Positions 48,666 through 61,300 of a stretch of DNA of 64,000 nucleotides are shown piece by piece. A model generated the notes under the pieces. The model made no database searches, had not been told where the DNA came from, and saw only the letters and a list, made by a program, of their open reading frames with translations. Made by a program: the position numbers and the translations under genes. Within the stretch, counting starts at the first letter, position 1. Every line of letters begins with the position of its first letter. The stretch is from Chondrosia reniformis (lineage: Eukaryota; Porifera; Demospongiae; Chondrillida; Chondrillidae): contig OX359197.1 of NCBI GenBank assembly GCA_947172415.1, positions 6,139,673 to 6,203,672 on the forward strand, given 5' to 3'.

Positions 48666-51600
48666 ATGTCCGCTAGCGTTCCCGTAACGGAGAGGCCTAA
48701 TTCAGTAACCCAGGACATCGACCTTGCTACTCCAAAAGGTTAAATCAATGATAGGGTATAAGGTATTGCAAACTATAGTGGCGCTGAATTCCCAATACTT
48801 CATATTCTAAGCCACTGCATTTTGCAGTGTAATTGACATATATATGATGCATTTGTATATCTACCTTGTAGGCATTGTGGGTCTTTTGAATCAGTGTGAT
48901 TCTCAAATCTTCACAGGATGGGATACTTGTAAGGTAATACGAAATGTCGTCAGTACTCTATGGATGATTGTAGTCTCGTGTAGCCCTTTAGAAACGAGAC
49001 TAACTTTTTCAGAATGCATACCTGCCCAGCCCACACTCTTATTGCATTAACGTATTCCATTACTCATAACATGTTTTGATTTCTATTGTTCTATAGACCA
49101 TATATAGTGATGATGTTGCCATGGTAATCTCAAGGCTGTCCCAGATTTCATATGAAATATTACAAGTAATATCCTATAATAATTACATGATAACTTTTGA
49201 AACTCTTAAGGATACAATTTATTATCTCTGTACTTCAGGCACCTGGCGAGGGGTTGGTAGTGTTGAGTGGTTGCGGAACGTCGGGTCGTCTAGCATTTAT
49301 AACCTCTGTGAGTTTTGTTGTCATAGCAAAAGTTGTGTATCACACTCTTGTGCTACCATAGGAACCAGAAGGGATTGAATAGCAACTTATTCTGGCATAT
49401 TTACTGAATATGCTTTTATTTCTTCCTAACAGAGATATTTCAACAAAATGTGCAGCAAAGATAACGTGGAGCCTTCTGTATATGAATACATAATAGCTGG
49501 AGGAGATAGGTAAAGACTGAATTACTGTAAATCCCTTTATTTAAGCGGAACCAAAAAGTTAGCGAAACTGGATTTTACCCCTACATAGCAGAATTTAATA
49601 TTAGTGACTTACAAAATGCATGTAAGTTTTGTTAGTTAATTACTGTAATAAATAATTACAGTAGCACTCTATTTAGTAGTAATACTATATTTAGCGAACT
49701 CTAATTTTAGCGGTAATTGTCAAATCACTAATATAGCTAAATTTAAAAGCATGCTAATAATAAGGGATTTACAGTATTTAGAATTGCTTTTCTAATGCAA
49801 CTATATATTTCTCCTGACTTCAGTGCCCTTCTGAAGTCCCAGGAAGCATATGAAGACAGTTTTCAAACAGGAGTGGATTCTTTAGCTCAGGTTTGCAATG
49901 CTTTACTATCATAGTATGCTACTTGTGTACCTGACTACATAATGTGAAGGTTATGCAACATCAGATGAGAGTTATGCAACACCAAACTATTTGCATGTAA
50001 CAGAATGGAGGACAGTTGTGCAATATTATGATAACTAATCTTTGTGACCATTGGTTGTGTGTTTCTCTCTCTGTTCTTTCATAGTGTACAAAAGGGAAGA
50101 GAAGGGTCTTGTTTATTGGAATAACTTGTGGATTTTCAGCTTCTTTTGTTGCCGGGCAACTGTATCACTGTCTACAGCATAGTGATGTATTTGTTCCAGT
50201 ATTACTAGGATTTAATCCCACATCTCTGGCCCAGTGAGACATGTAATGTGACAGTGTAAATGTAATACTACTAGCAGTCCATTTAGATGTGGGGTATAAT
50301 CAAGTCTTCATGAAGTATTATATCTATGAATGTGATGCTTCTTCCATATATAGAAAGATTTCAATCAGAGGAACTGAACTGACCTTTTCTGATGTTGCAA
50401 AACAGCTGGAAGATGCAGTTAGAGAAGGGAAAGGTTTTATACTGAATCCTATTGTAGGAGTCAGTACATGCATTTAGACATGCATCTTTCATAGCTTGAC
50501 CAAATTTCACTAACTGTCAACTAGGTACCTTTATCTCCTCTGTAGCCGGAAGCTGTCACTGGATCCACTAGAATGAAAAGTGGATCTGCCACTAAATTGC
50601 TTTTAGAGGTTATATTCTCATGCGGACATCATTTGCTGAGAGAGAAGAGAAAAGAAGAAAAATCATTGATTTCAAAAGAGTTGGTGTATTCACCTATCAC
50701 TGCCCCTCCCCCTCATCTCTCACCTATCACTGCCCCTCCCACTTATCTCTCACCCATCACTGCCCCTCCCCCCTCATCTCTCACCCATCACTGCCCCTCC
50801 CCCCTCATCTCTCACCCATCACTGCCCCTCCCCCCTCATCTCTCACCCATCACTGCCCCTCCCCCCTCATCTCTCACCCATCACTGCCCCTCCTCCCTAT
50901 TCTCTCACCTATCACTGCCCCTCCCACTTATCTCTCACCTATCACTCCCCCTCCCCCTCCCCTCTTACCTGTCGCTGCCCCTCCTCTCCCCCTCCCCTCT
51001 TACCTGTCGCTGCCCCTCCTCTCCCCCCTCCCCTCTTACCTATCACTGCCCCTCCCCCTCCCCTCTTACCTGTCGCTGCCCCTCCTCTCCCCCCTCCCCT
51101 CTTACCTGTCGCTGCCCCTCCCCCCTCCCCTCTTACCTGTCGCTGCCCCTCCCTTCTCATCTCTCACCTATCACTGCCCCTCCCCCTCATGTCTCACCTA
51201 TCACTGCCCCTCCCCTCTCATCTGTCATACATGTTTGCTCAAATATTTTCAGAATCATTTGGAGGTGTTTGCAGACCTATGAGACTGTTTACCGTCAAAC
51301 GTATCTCCATGGTAACGTCATGGAGATACTCATAAAGGCTGCACATGTTAGCCTCTCGACAGGCGGTCATGTGTACTACATCAGTGGTGGATCTCTGGGC
51401 ATAGTAGCACTAATTGATGCCTCAGAATGTCCACCCACCTATGGAGCTGGTAAGAGCAATGGTATAGTCACCCTTCAACATGTGATCCACTACTTTGCAC
51501 TCACTCTCTAGCATTTACAGATATTAAAGCTTTCCTTTATAATGGATACACATCTTTGGGAAATAAGGATGGAGTTATCAACAGCAAGGTTAGGAGATAG

Positions 51601-53438
51601 GTGTAGTTTTTTTTATGAAAAACCTCTTCTTACTGACCAAAAAAACCTTCCCCTTGAGGATCACATGACAGGAAATGAGACAATGTGTCTATAAATAGGC
51701 TAGTGAAGACCCAATCCATGAGATACTGATGAAGACCCTCAGGGTCGAAGCATTTGACCAAAAAATTAAAACCAAAACTGCATTTGTAGACACTAAAAGA
51801 GTCAAAAAATGTACCTTCCAAAGAAGACGTATGAAATTCTCATATTTCTCTGAAACTTACTTGCTAATTGCTATTCCTTATGGCTTCCATTATGATTCGT
51901 ATACTCATTAATTACTATAATAAGATGTATCTTTACTGGTTGCAGGATGCTGATGACTGTTATTTTATTGGATGGAGAGACTTTAAAGAGAGAAATATCC
52001 CAAAGTTGCAACCAAATGATTTGGTGATATTCATATTCACTGAAACTTCAAGTATGTACATTGTCATTGGCCAATAAATCAGTGACCAATTAATATCTTG
52101 CTTTCTATTGTATATATGTGACTATTTAGAGGAAGAGATGTATGAAGAAATGATGCTTTTATCTCAACAAGTGAGAGAGAAGGGATCTAAGACAGTCCTA
52201 TTATTACCAGGCAACAGTAAAACAGTTAGTTCATATAACATATTTACTATACCCATTGTAACCTTCAATTAACTGCTATTTATGTTACACATATATCAGC
52301 ATTAGGTAGGTTAAAATGACTTCTTTAGTTGGTGTATAGTCTAGTTGCATGCAGTCTACTTAGGACTGTCAACCAACTTCATTAATAATGTCTTTTTCTA
52401 CAGATGAATCTGAAGCTGACAGTTGACATTGAAGTAGTCCTACAGTTGGACTGGGAGGTGGTGGAACGGCTGTGGCCCTTTGATGTGGCAGATCAAAGGA
52501 TCCTGCTCACAGAACTAGCTTTGAAGTGGTTACTGAATGCAGTCACAACTGGCGCTCATATTATGAAAGGCAAAGTGCTCGGCAACAAAATGGTTGACCT
52601 ACAAGTTAGCAACACAAAGCTGTATCACAGATCAATACGGATCATCCAGGTAGGGAGGGGGGCATTATAAAGGATGACTACTGTGTGTGATGGGTAGGGT
52701 TGGATGGAGGTAGTGAACATTGCAGCATTCCTCTCTATAGTGGATAATTGGGATCCCTAGCAAGATGTATGTACATAATGAAAATATTAAGGGTGACTAG
52801 TTGTGAGGATTTTGATCCCCGAGCCAAGACCTCTGTTACTTGAATGGTTTAACATAATATTTTCAACAGTATTTGCATGTCAGTAGACATGGCTGGTAAT
52901 GTTTAGCAGCAAATACCCTGCCACTTCATATTGTACGTATATGATTAGAAAAATGTTTAAATACATTACAGTTACTAAGTAGTGAAGATTGCATTAAAAA
53001 TATATATCTAGGAGGGGCAAGGGAGGGGCAGTTTTTAAATTACTGTATGTTATTTGTTTTGGATGTGTATTCCAACCCTACAGGACTGTACTGGAGTGGG
53101 TAGACCTGCGGCTGAAAGATGTCTTCTGTCCTCCATATACAGTACAGATCAGCCATCTGATGCACTCTTCAGCTGTGAGGTTGCACAACACTTAAAAATG
53201 GCAACCGGGCAGGAGAAGGTAACTGCTTCAAGTTATATATACTCAATGCCAACATTGAGAATGGGGAGATCTGATCTCCCTTTATTTTATATAGATTGTT
53301 CCTGTGGCTATTTTACTGGCAAATGGTAGATTTTCCCTGGATGAAGCAAGAACTGCTATTCAACAGGAACCAGTATTGAGAAAGGCTTTCAATGTTACAT
53401 GTATGCACACATCTAGTAGCCATCACATTAAGCAATGA
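48666..53438 (+). CDS. GCKR: Glucokinase regulatory protein homologue (double SIS domain, MurQ-related), complete
   Basis: Sixteen exons: 48666-48738, 48872-48933, 49097-49165, 49239-49307, 49433-49509, 49824-49890, 50085-50233, 50354-50453, 50546-50683, 51275-51449, 51512-51588, 51946-52051, 52130-52224, 52404-52649, 53084-53218, 53295-53438; phases match, 593 residues (human about 625). GCKR binds and inhibits glucokinase in a fructose-phosphate-dependent manner and derives from the MurNAc-6-phosphate etherase family. Seen: N-terminal VTERPNSVTQDID; a first SIS domain with LVVLSGCGTSGRLAF (about residue 75) and YIIAGGD; the MurQ signature TGSTRMKSGSATKLLLE (about 226); a second SIS domain with GGHVYYISGGSLGIVALIDA; FIFTETS; and the C-terminal region WLLNAVTTGAHIMKGKVLGN with LQVSNTKLYHR. 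Whether it regulates a glucokinase or only binds sugar phosphates in this organism cannot be told. Confidence 0.93.
50684..51274 (+). repeat. Pyrimidine-rich minisatellite filling a GCKR intron
   Basis: A 591 bp intron. About 500 bp of it is almost pure pyrimidine on the plus strand, in two unit types: a 31 bp unit containing CACCCATCACTGCCCCTCCC and a shorter type containing CTTACCTGTCGCTGCCCCTC. Overlapping open frames of 312, 220 and 72 codons here are by-products. The acceptor was placed at TTTGCAG (51,274) because it alone restores the GCKR frame. Confidence 0.85.
51590..51830. mobile_element. Foldback family 1 relative in a GCKR intron
   Basis: Contains GATGAAGACCCTCAGGGTCG and CATTTGACCAAAAAATTAAA, followed by ACTGCATTTGTAGACACTAA, matching the order of the 9.2 kb copy in degenerate form. 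Its left arm (TACTGACCAAAAAAACCTTC) is poorly preserved. Confidence 0.5.
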
Positions 53439-53601
53439 TAATACCCTTTTTGAAACCATTAAATTATGTGCAATTTTGAAAAAATCAGACATGGACCAAT
53501 CAGCTCAGCTAATAAGAAACAGGAAACAGGAAGTTACAAAGAGTACATACAATGAATATAAAAATAAAATTTGTGCAATCAAGAGACAATGAATCAGGAA
53601 A
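53439..53601. other. Convergent intergenic region between GCKR and the KLF gene
   Basis: Only 163 bp lie between the two stop codons. ATTAAA near 53,458 and AATAAA near 53,565 on the plus strand are possible GCKR polyadenylation signals; no obvious signal for the KLF gene was seen. The 3' UTRs may overlap. Confidence 0.4.
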
Positions 53602-54592
<991 letters not shown>

Positions 54593-55367
54593 CTGTGAGC
54601 AAAAGATGAAAGGTCGTATTTCAATTTAGCAACTAGGTGTAAATAATTAAAAGTTCTCCAATTATCACAACACTGTAATTATTCAGGCTGAAAGGGATTC
54701 AAGACACTTGGTTGTTTGGGCTAAAACGTTTTAAATCAACTCAATTATCAACCTCAAAAAGGTCATTTTCCGAAAGGTCATTGGGTGAATGACCTCTGGG
54801 CGGCTTATAAACAAAAGCTCCAAAAAACAAGAATGAATCTTAAGTGACACATTGTACTTGTAAACTTAGGGCATACCTGTAACACGTTTGATAGGACAAT
54901 GACGGGAGTTTATCGATATTCAAGACTTCTTCAAATCAACTGGCGGGTAGGAAAGGATATTTCGAAAGCCAGCTGCTGTTGTCTGCGATGTCAATAACAG
55001 GGATATTGACTAAATGGCCTTTAGCTTGGTTCAGAGCACACGGCGAAGTGATTATCTACTTTAGAAATGATGTTATGCACTTTTGTGTATCGTGAATATT
55101 GGGATCAGGTAAATTTGAACCCCAAATCACGAAATGTTCACATGCTAGCTTGTATAGAAATCACATGCTCGCGGGACAACCCAGCGCACACCCCCAAACA
55201 GATGACCTTATATGTCGCGCATGAATAGCGAACCCCGTCGACACGTTCTTTTCACGAATATACACATAAAATAAATGAGGTCAGGAAATTAAAATGACAC
55301 GAACAGTTTATAAAACTGCCAAATGAAGTTAAAAAGGGCGATAATTAGCCAAATATATATGTTCGAT
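54593..55367 (-). other. Upstream region of the KLF gene and 3' flank of the coiled-coil gene
   Basis: About 775 bp without a convincing coding exon. It probably holds the KLF 5' UTR exon and promoter. A CACACCCCCAAAC stretch near 55,186 resembles the CACCC box bound by KLF proteins, which would allow autoregulation (inference). Confidence 0.35.
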
Positions 55368-58300
55368 TCAATTATTAGCCACTGGGTATAATAAAGAATT
55401 ATCATAGAGTTCCTTGGATATAAATTGTTGTACATAATGGACCTTTGCTTCCATTGTTCTCTTGACATCAAACACTCTTTTTCTTGATGATCTGGTAGAG
55501 TTAACATAGCTTTCCATCACCGACCTGGCCCAGTTCATCCAAGTGGTGTGGTAGTCACTTGTGGCTAGTGTCAGCTCTCCTTCTGATAGCATTAGCTAGA
55601 AGTAGTGAAAGTGTTCATTACAGGACAGACACATTAGTTAGGCAGCTTAGTCATTCACAGTTGTGTTATCACAAATCACAAAGGAATCTTTTTAACTACA
55701 TTTTCAAAGCAGTTTAACCCCATGATATTGTGGTGTAGTAGATAGACGTTTTTAAGTTGAGATTTGGATACATTAAACAGATCCAAGGTGATCGCCTATA
55801 TTGGTATGAATATGGTATATATCACAGACTATATTGCCATGGTAACTCAGTAATGATTTGCACATACAAAACATTAAAATGCATACATAAGACAACAAAG
55901 ACTATTATATCATGGTTTATGACTGTAAAGGTCAGTCGAGGGCATGTTGAGGTGTGTTTGCTATTATTAAATAACTACTAACACTATATATGACATCATT
56001 AGATGGTGAAATCCCAAACGGGGCAGAGGTCATGACCCATGACCTTTGAACCGTAGCACTAGCTATACTGTATGTGTATATGTATGGGAGGTAGATATAC
56101 AGAATAATACAGTATATAGACCTGTTTTTGATCTCTAATGGATACTTCCATATCAACTCTCTTGTCTAGTTCTCTCAGTGCAAGAGATTTCCACTTGAGC
56201 TGATCCTCCTGTAGATATTTGTATTCCTTGGCCAAGTCCTGATTTGCTGACATGTAATTTACCAGAGCTTCCTGTAGCATGACAGAAAACACATACACGG
56301 TATCCATGGATACAGACCAGACAAACATACAAATGTACTTGTGAGTGGTTGGTTGGTTCAAATATGAAGTTTGTGACATTATTATCACAATGATACATCT
56401 CTCATAATGAGATGTTTTTCTTGGAGTGTTTCAAAGCCATTTCAAGGTCATTTCCAAGTTGAAATACAGTTCACCTCATATTCTTAACATTACCATATTA
56501 ATTAAAGTGTGATTTAATCCTCAATGTCAAAAACCGACCCATCTCTCATGTCCCTGCTGATCACAAATTTACTTTAAGAGACACAGTTATTCCATTTCTT
56601 TAGAAGGAACTCAGCCAAGTAGAAATGATTGAGAAGACTCAATTTAATAGAAAACTCTACAACTTTAAACTTCCATTGACTTGAAGGGTTGCTAAACAAA
56701 CCAGGAATTCATATCTGCTCTAATCAGCAATCTGTTATACCAGTAGAGACTGGGTGTGATGCAAGTCTGGTGCTATATAAGTACATGGACTGTGAACCCA
56801 TATTTCAGGTGTATGAATGTCTGCGTCCCTGATTACCTTATAAGTAATCTTTAGTTGAATTAGGACTTGGAAGTGGAGCAGAATAAAGTGGGTGTCAAGG
56901 CAAACTGACAATGACTGACCAAATGATACTATTTAGAAGCTCTGCATTATGTCATTAGTTGAGAGTACATTTTACCACTGATGTAACTTCCCAGAGCTGG
57001 TACAGTACATGCCAAGTCAAGGGCTCACAAAAGATCAAGAAGAAGACAAAGATTCCCAGGGTCACTGATGAAGAGTGGAATTCCCAGAAACAGCTGTCTG
57101 GCCCAGTGGAGAATAGAAGGAGAAGGAGAAACCCTTGTATCCTCATCCGAAGCTTTCACTAGGTTTAATTCTCTATATAGGTCTTTACTCTAAGGTAGAT
57201 GTAGCATGTAAGAAAAATGGTGTGTCAGGTATTCATGTTTATTCAGTCTAATACGATATATTTGTAACAAATGACAAACAGTTTCACGTACAATTGAATA
57301 TAATTTAAAATTTATGAAATCCAGTTCATCTGGTAGTTCTTGGTTACATTTCACAATTTGATTCGAAATTTGAATCAGTCTAATACTGTCACTTGGGAAC
57401 CTAGTTTGTCAGGCTGTATTAGATGGGTGACTGGATTATCGAGATTAAGAGGTTAATTTTTGGGACTTGGTCAAGCGACCATCCTAGAGAGGTGACCTTT
57501 CATAATGAGTTTCTACCATTCCTTTTGTGTATGTACGTAACTCATACAACATACGTACTCTTAATGTCTGTATTACATTCATGATTCATATTCAGATAAC
57601 TACTATATACGTATGTAAGTATATAGTATGTCTTCATCTAAATGCATACCTTCATTTGATGGATCTCAGACTGCTTCTTGGAGATGTATGAGCTGTAACT
57701 ATCTGCACAAGCACTTTGAAATTCTACAGAATATTATTATAAGGAATGAAACTACATACGAGGTCTAGATATTTCATTTAAGGACCTAATATACGTATGT
57801 AATACAATTATGTACGTACATGTATGTACATGTATATACATTTGTGTTCAAGTAGTAATTTCACTGAGACGACTATTCAAACTACAATCACATTATGAAT
57901 CAATTGCTAATATATTTAGCTAAATGGTAATAATAAACCACAACTATTTCCTTGATTACAATCATGATAATAAACCACAACTATTTCCTTGATTACAATC
58001 ATGATAAAAACCACAACTATTTCCTTGATTACAATCATGATAGGAAAGGCAGACTGTTGTGGCAACAAATATATAGTGCTTCCATGTTCTTAAGCATGAG
58101 TGTGTGCCATTCCATGTACATGTTCTTAAGCATGAGTGTGTACCATTCCATGTACGTGTTCTTAAGCATGAGTGTGTACCATTCCATGTACATGTTCTTA
58201 AGCATGAGTGTGTACCATTCCATGTACATGTTCTTAAGCATGAGTGTGTACCATTCCATATACATGTTCTTAAGCATGAGTGTGTACCATTCCATGTACA

Positions 58301-61300
58301 TGTTCTTAAGCATGAGTGTGTACCATTCCATGTACATGTTCTTAAGCATGAGTGTGTACCATTCCATGTACATGTTCTTAAGCACGAGTGTGTACCATTC
58401 CATGTACATGTTCTTAAGCATGAGTGTGTACCATTCCATGTACATGTTCTTAAGCATGAGTGTGTACCATTCCATGTACATGTTCTTAAGCATGAGTGTG
58501 TACCATTCCATGTACATGTTCTTAAGCATGAGTGTGTACCATTCCATGTACATGTTCTTAAGCATGAGTGTGTACCATTCCATGTACATGTTCTTAAGCA
58601 CGAGTGTGTACCATTCCATGTACATGTTCTTAAGCATGAGTGTGTACCATTCCATGTACATGTTCTTAAGCACGAGTGTGTACCATTCCATGTACATGTT
58701 CTTAAGCACGAGTGTGTACCATTCCATGTACATACTTATGACATCAACAGAATATATTATAAATTGGCTAAAACTACATATAATAATATGTACACAAGTA
58801 CGTATATACATATGTACATAATTAACTGATGAAACAACTGTAGCTATGGCTTGTTGTGTTTGTGTTAGTACCTTTTCTTTGCCTAAATAATGCACTGAGG
58901 TTCCTCTCCTCTTCTCTCGCCACTTGGATCTTGTGTTCCATCTCTTTAAGCTTCTCCTTCAGTGTAGAGATACATTCCTCGAGGGAGAGCAGTCGATCAT
59001 TCAATGCAGCTGTGACCTTCTTGAAATGCTGCCGTAAGAGGGGCAAGGAATATGTGATTATATATTAGATATACAGAACCATCACATCGGGACTATATAC
59101 TCAGTGTTAATCAGAGCTCACTTCAATGGATGCCTCCATTTCAGGAATCTCCTTTTCAAGCTTTTGGATCCGTAGTTGCTTCTGAAAACATAATTGCTAC
59201 AACAGGAAAAGAGGCATTCACAATGTATGCCAACAATACAGTTAATTAGGACCCTATTGGAGGAGGATACAATCAAGCCACAATTGTTAAAACTTAAATC
59301 TCATACATATACAAGGGGTAAGGATGGCAGAGGTGATATATGACATTGAATGTGTATCTAACCCATGCAGACCATACATATATGTATGTACATAAAGTGA
59401 TTAAGAATTGTAAAGTAGTACTGAAATGGTTAATAGGCTCCCCATCTTAAAAATGGTTGATTGATTGATTGATTGAAGAAGCAGACAATGTGAATTAGAC
59501 CCAGCCATGTAAGTGCATGTTTGTTTGTGTACATCTCATGTACGTACTGTATGTATAAGACCTACCTTTGCATCACCAAGTTGTGGAAGCATTCCCTTTT
59601 TAAAATGTTCAGAATCTTCATTACACTTCCTTTCAACCTCCCTCAACTTATGTAACTGATTTTCTTTGCCTCTTACAAGCTCCATCCACTTGTCATGCTC
59701 TTCAGTAGTCATATTAGTCTAAATAGAGAAGAATGAGATGGCAGGTGTACACAGACTGTGGAGATGGACACAAAGGTAGATGGATGGATATTTAATACAC
59801 AAAACACATATGTACGTTCATATAGGTACATTATATACGTACATACTGTAAGTACGTATATCTGCGTACTCTAAGTGTTTATCCCTATACGTACGTACGT
59901 ATTATAATTTATGAAAAAGATTGTTTAATAACCTTTGGATCTTAAGTATATATACGTATATGTGTAAATATTAAAGTATGTACGTACCTTTACTGTCTGG
60001 ACTTCTACCTTCTCTTCCCAGTCACCATAAGACTTGGCAGCCTACAGAGTTCAATAAACACACACTCACATGCTTTACATACATACGTATGTACACATAT
60101 ATGTACATACAAGCTCATATGTATGTACATGTATGAAAAATCTAAGATACCATTTTCCTACATGCTATATGCCTATTCTGTAAAAGAGCCTATAGGGGAA
60201 CTAAACCTGATGTATGTACCTTATGGATTTTAGTCTTGCAGCTGTTGATGACTTTGTCTAAATCCTCTCCATCTACTTGCAACTTAGATTCATAAATTGT
60301 CTTGATTTTTGCCTCATCCTTCATCTGAAACTCAAGAGCCTCAAGATTTGCCTTCAGATTCAGTTCTGTCTCCATCACTCTAGTCTCTTCCTCACTTGCC
60401 TTCTCCTTCAAAACTCCATGTCTGTATGAACATGTATTGAATACACATATACCTACGTATGCACTACATAGTCAGTTAGCACATCAGTCCATATATATAC
60501 ATACATATAAACAAATGAAAATATAAATATATCCCTGTTTGTCAGCTTGTACTGATAAATACGTAAAATCACCACTAATTACAGTATTAACTGTAATTAA
60601 TATTACCTACGTACTTCGTAGTTTGTATAACAGGGAAACATGAATGGAGCATTACTGTGGCAATTTTAGTTCAGTGACAGAGCACTGGTGATTATAACCA
60701 GCTGTCTCCTGGGTTTCATTTGTGTTTTCCCTCTTCATGATGTTTAAAAAATGATTACTTGTGGTTTGATTATCACTTTGATTATTCATTGATATTAAAC
60801 TGATAGATTTGTATACATGTACGTACATATGTATATATTAAGTTGTTATGCATGCCTACACATACATGTACGTATATTTACCTGTTGGTTGTGGTTATGA
60901 ACACCTCACTCGATACTTCAAGCTGCATATCCACCTTCTTCATCTCCTCTGAGATTCTCTGAATATCACGTATCGTCTCCTTGGTCTGTGCAATGACTGA
61001 GGCAACCTGTTCCCTCAGCTCCGAGCCCTCGTGATGCAACTCCTGGTTGAACTGCAGTAAATCTCTGAGTCTCCTGGAACAAGACTTTAGCTGACCTCGC
61101 TCTGCAGCCAGATCTCCCTCTAATTTCAGTTTCTACATATTATTATATACGTATACGTAAGCTTAGTGAGACCCAGTCACATCACATTCCACAGGTTGAA
61201 CATTTTACCCTAAGGGTCTTCATCAGCAAAATAAACAGTATGTACGTACGTATTACATATGTATGTACATGGAATAGGAGGTGTATCTTTGTAAGTGTTA

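Noticed and set aside
51241-51274. Acceptor TTTTCAG at 51,252 for GCKR exon 10
   Set aside because: It leads to a stop in the phase set by exon 9; TTTGCAG at 51,274 restores the family sequence TYETVYRQTY.
50573-51511. 312-codon frame through the GCKR intron
   Set aside because: Exons 9 and 10 of GCKR joined by an in-frame pyrimidine repeat; the family alignment requires splicing from GAGTTG|GTGTAT to TTTGCAG|ACC.
57952-58829. 289-, 286- and 241-codon frames on both strands
   Set aside because: By-products of the 36 bp minisatellite, which lies in an intron between two in-frame coiled-coil exons.
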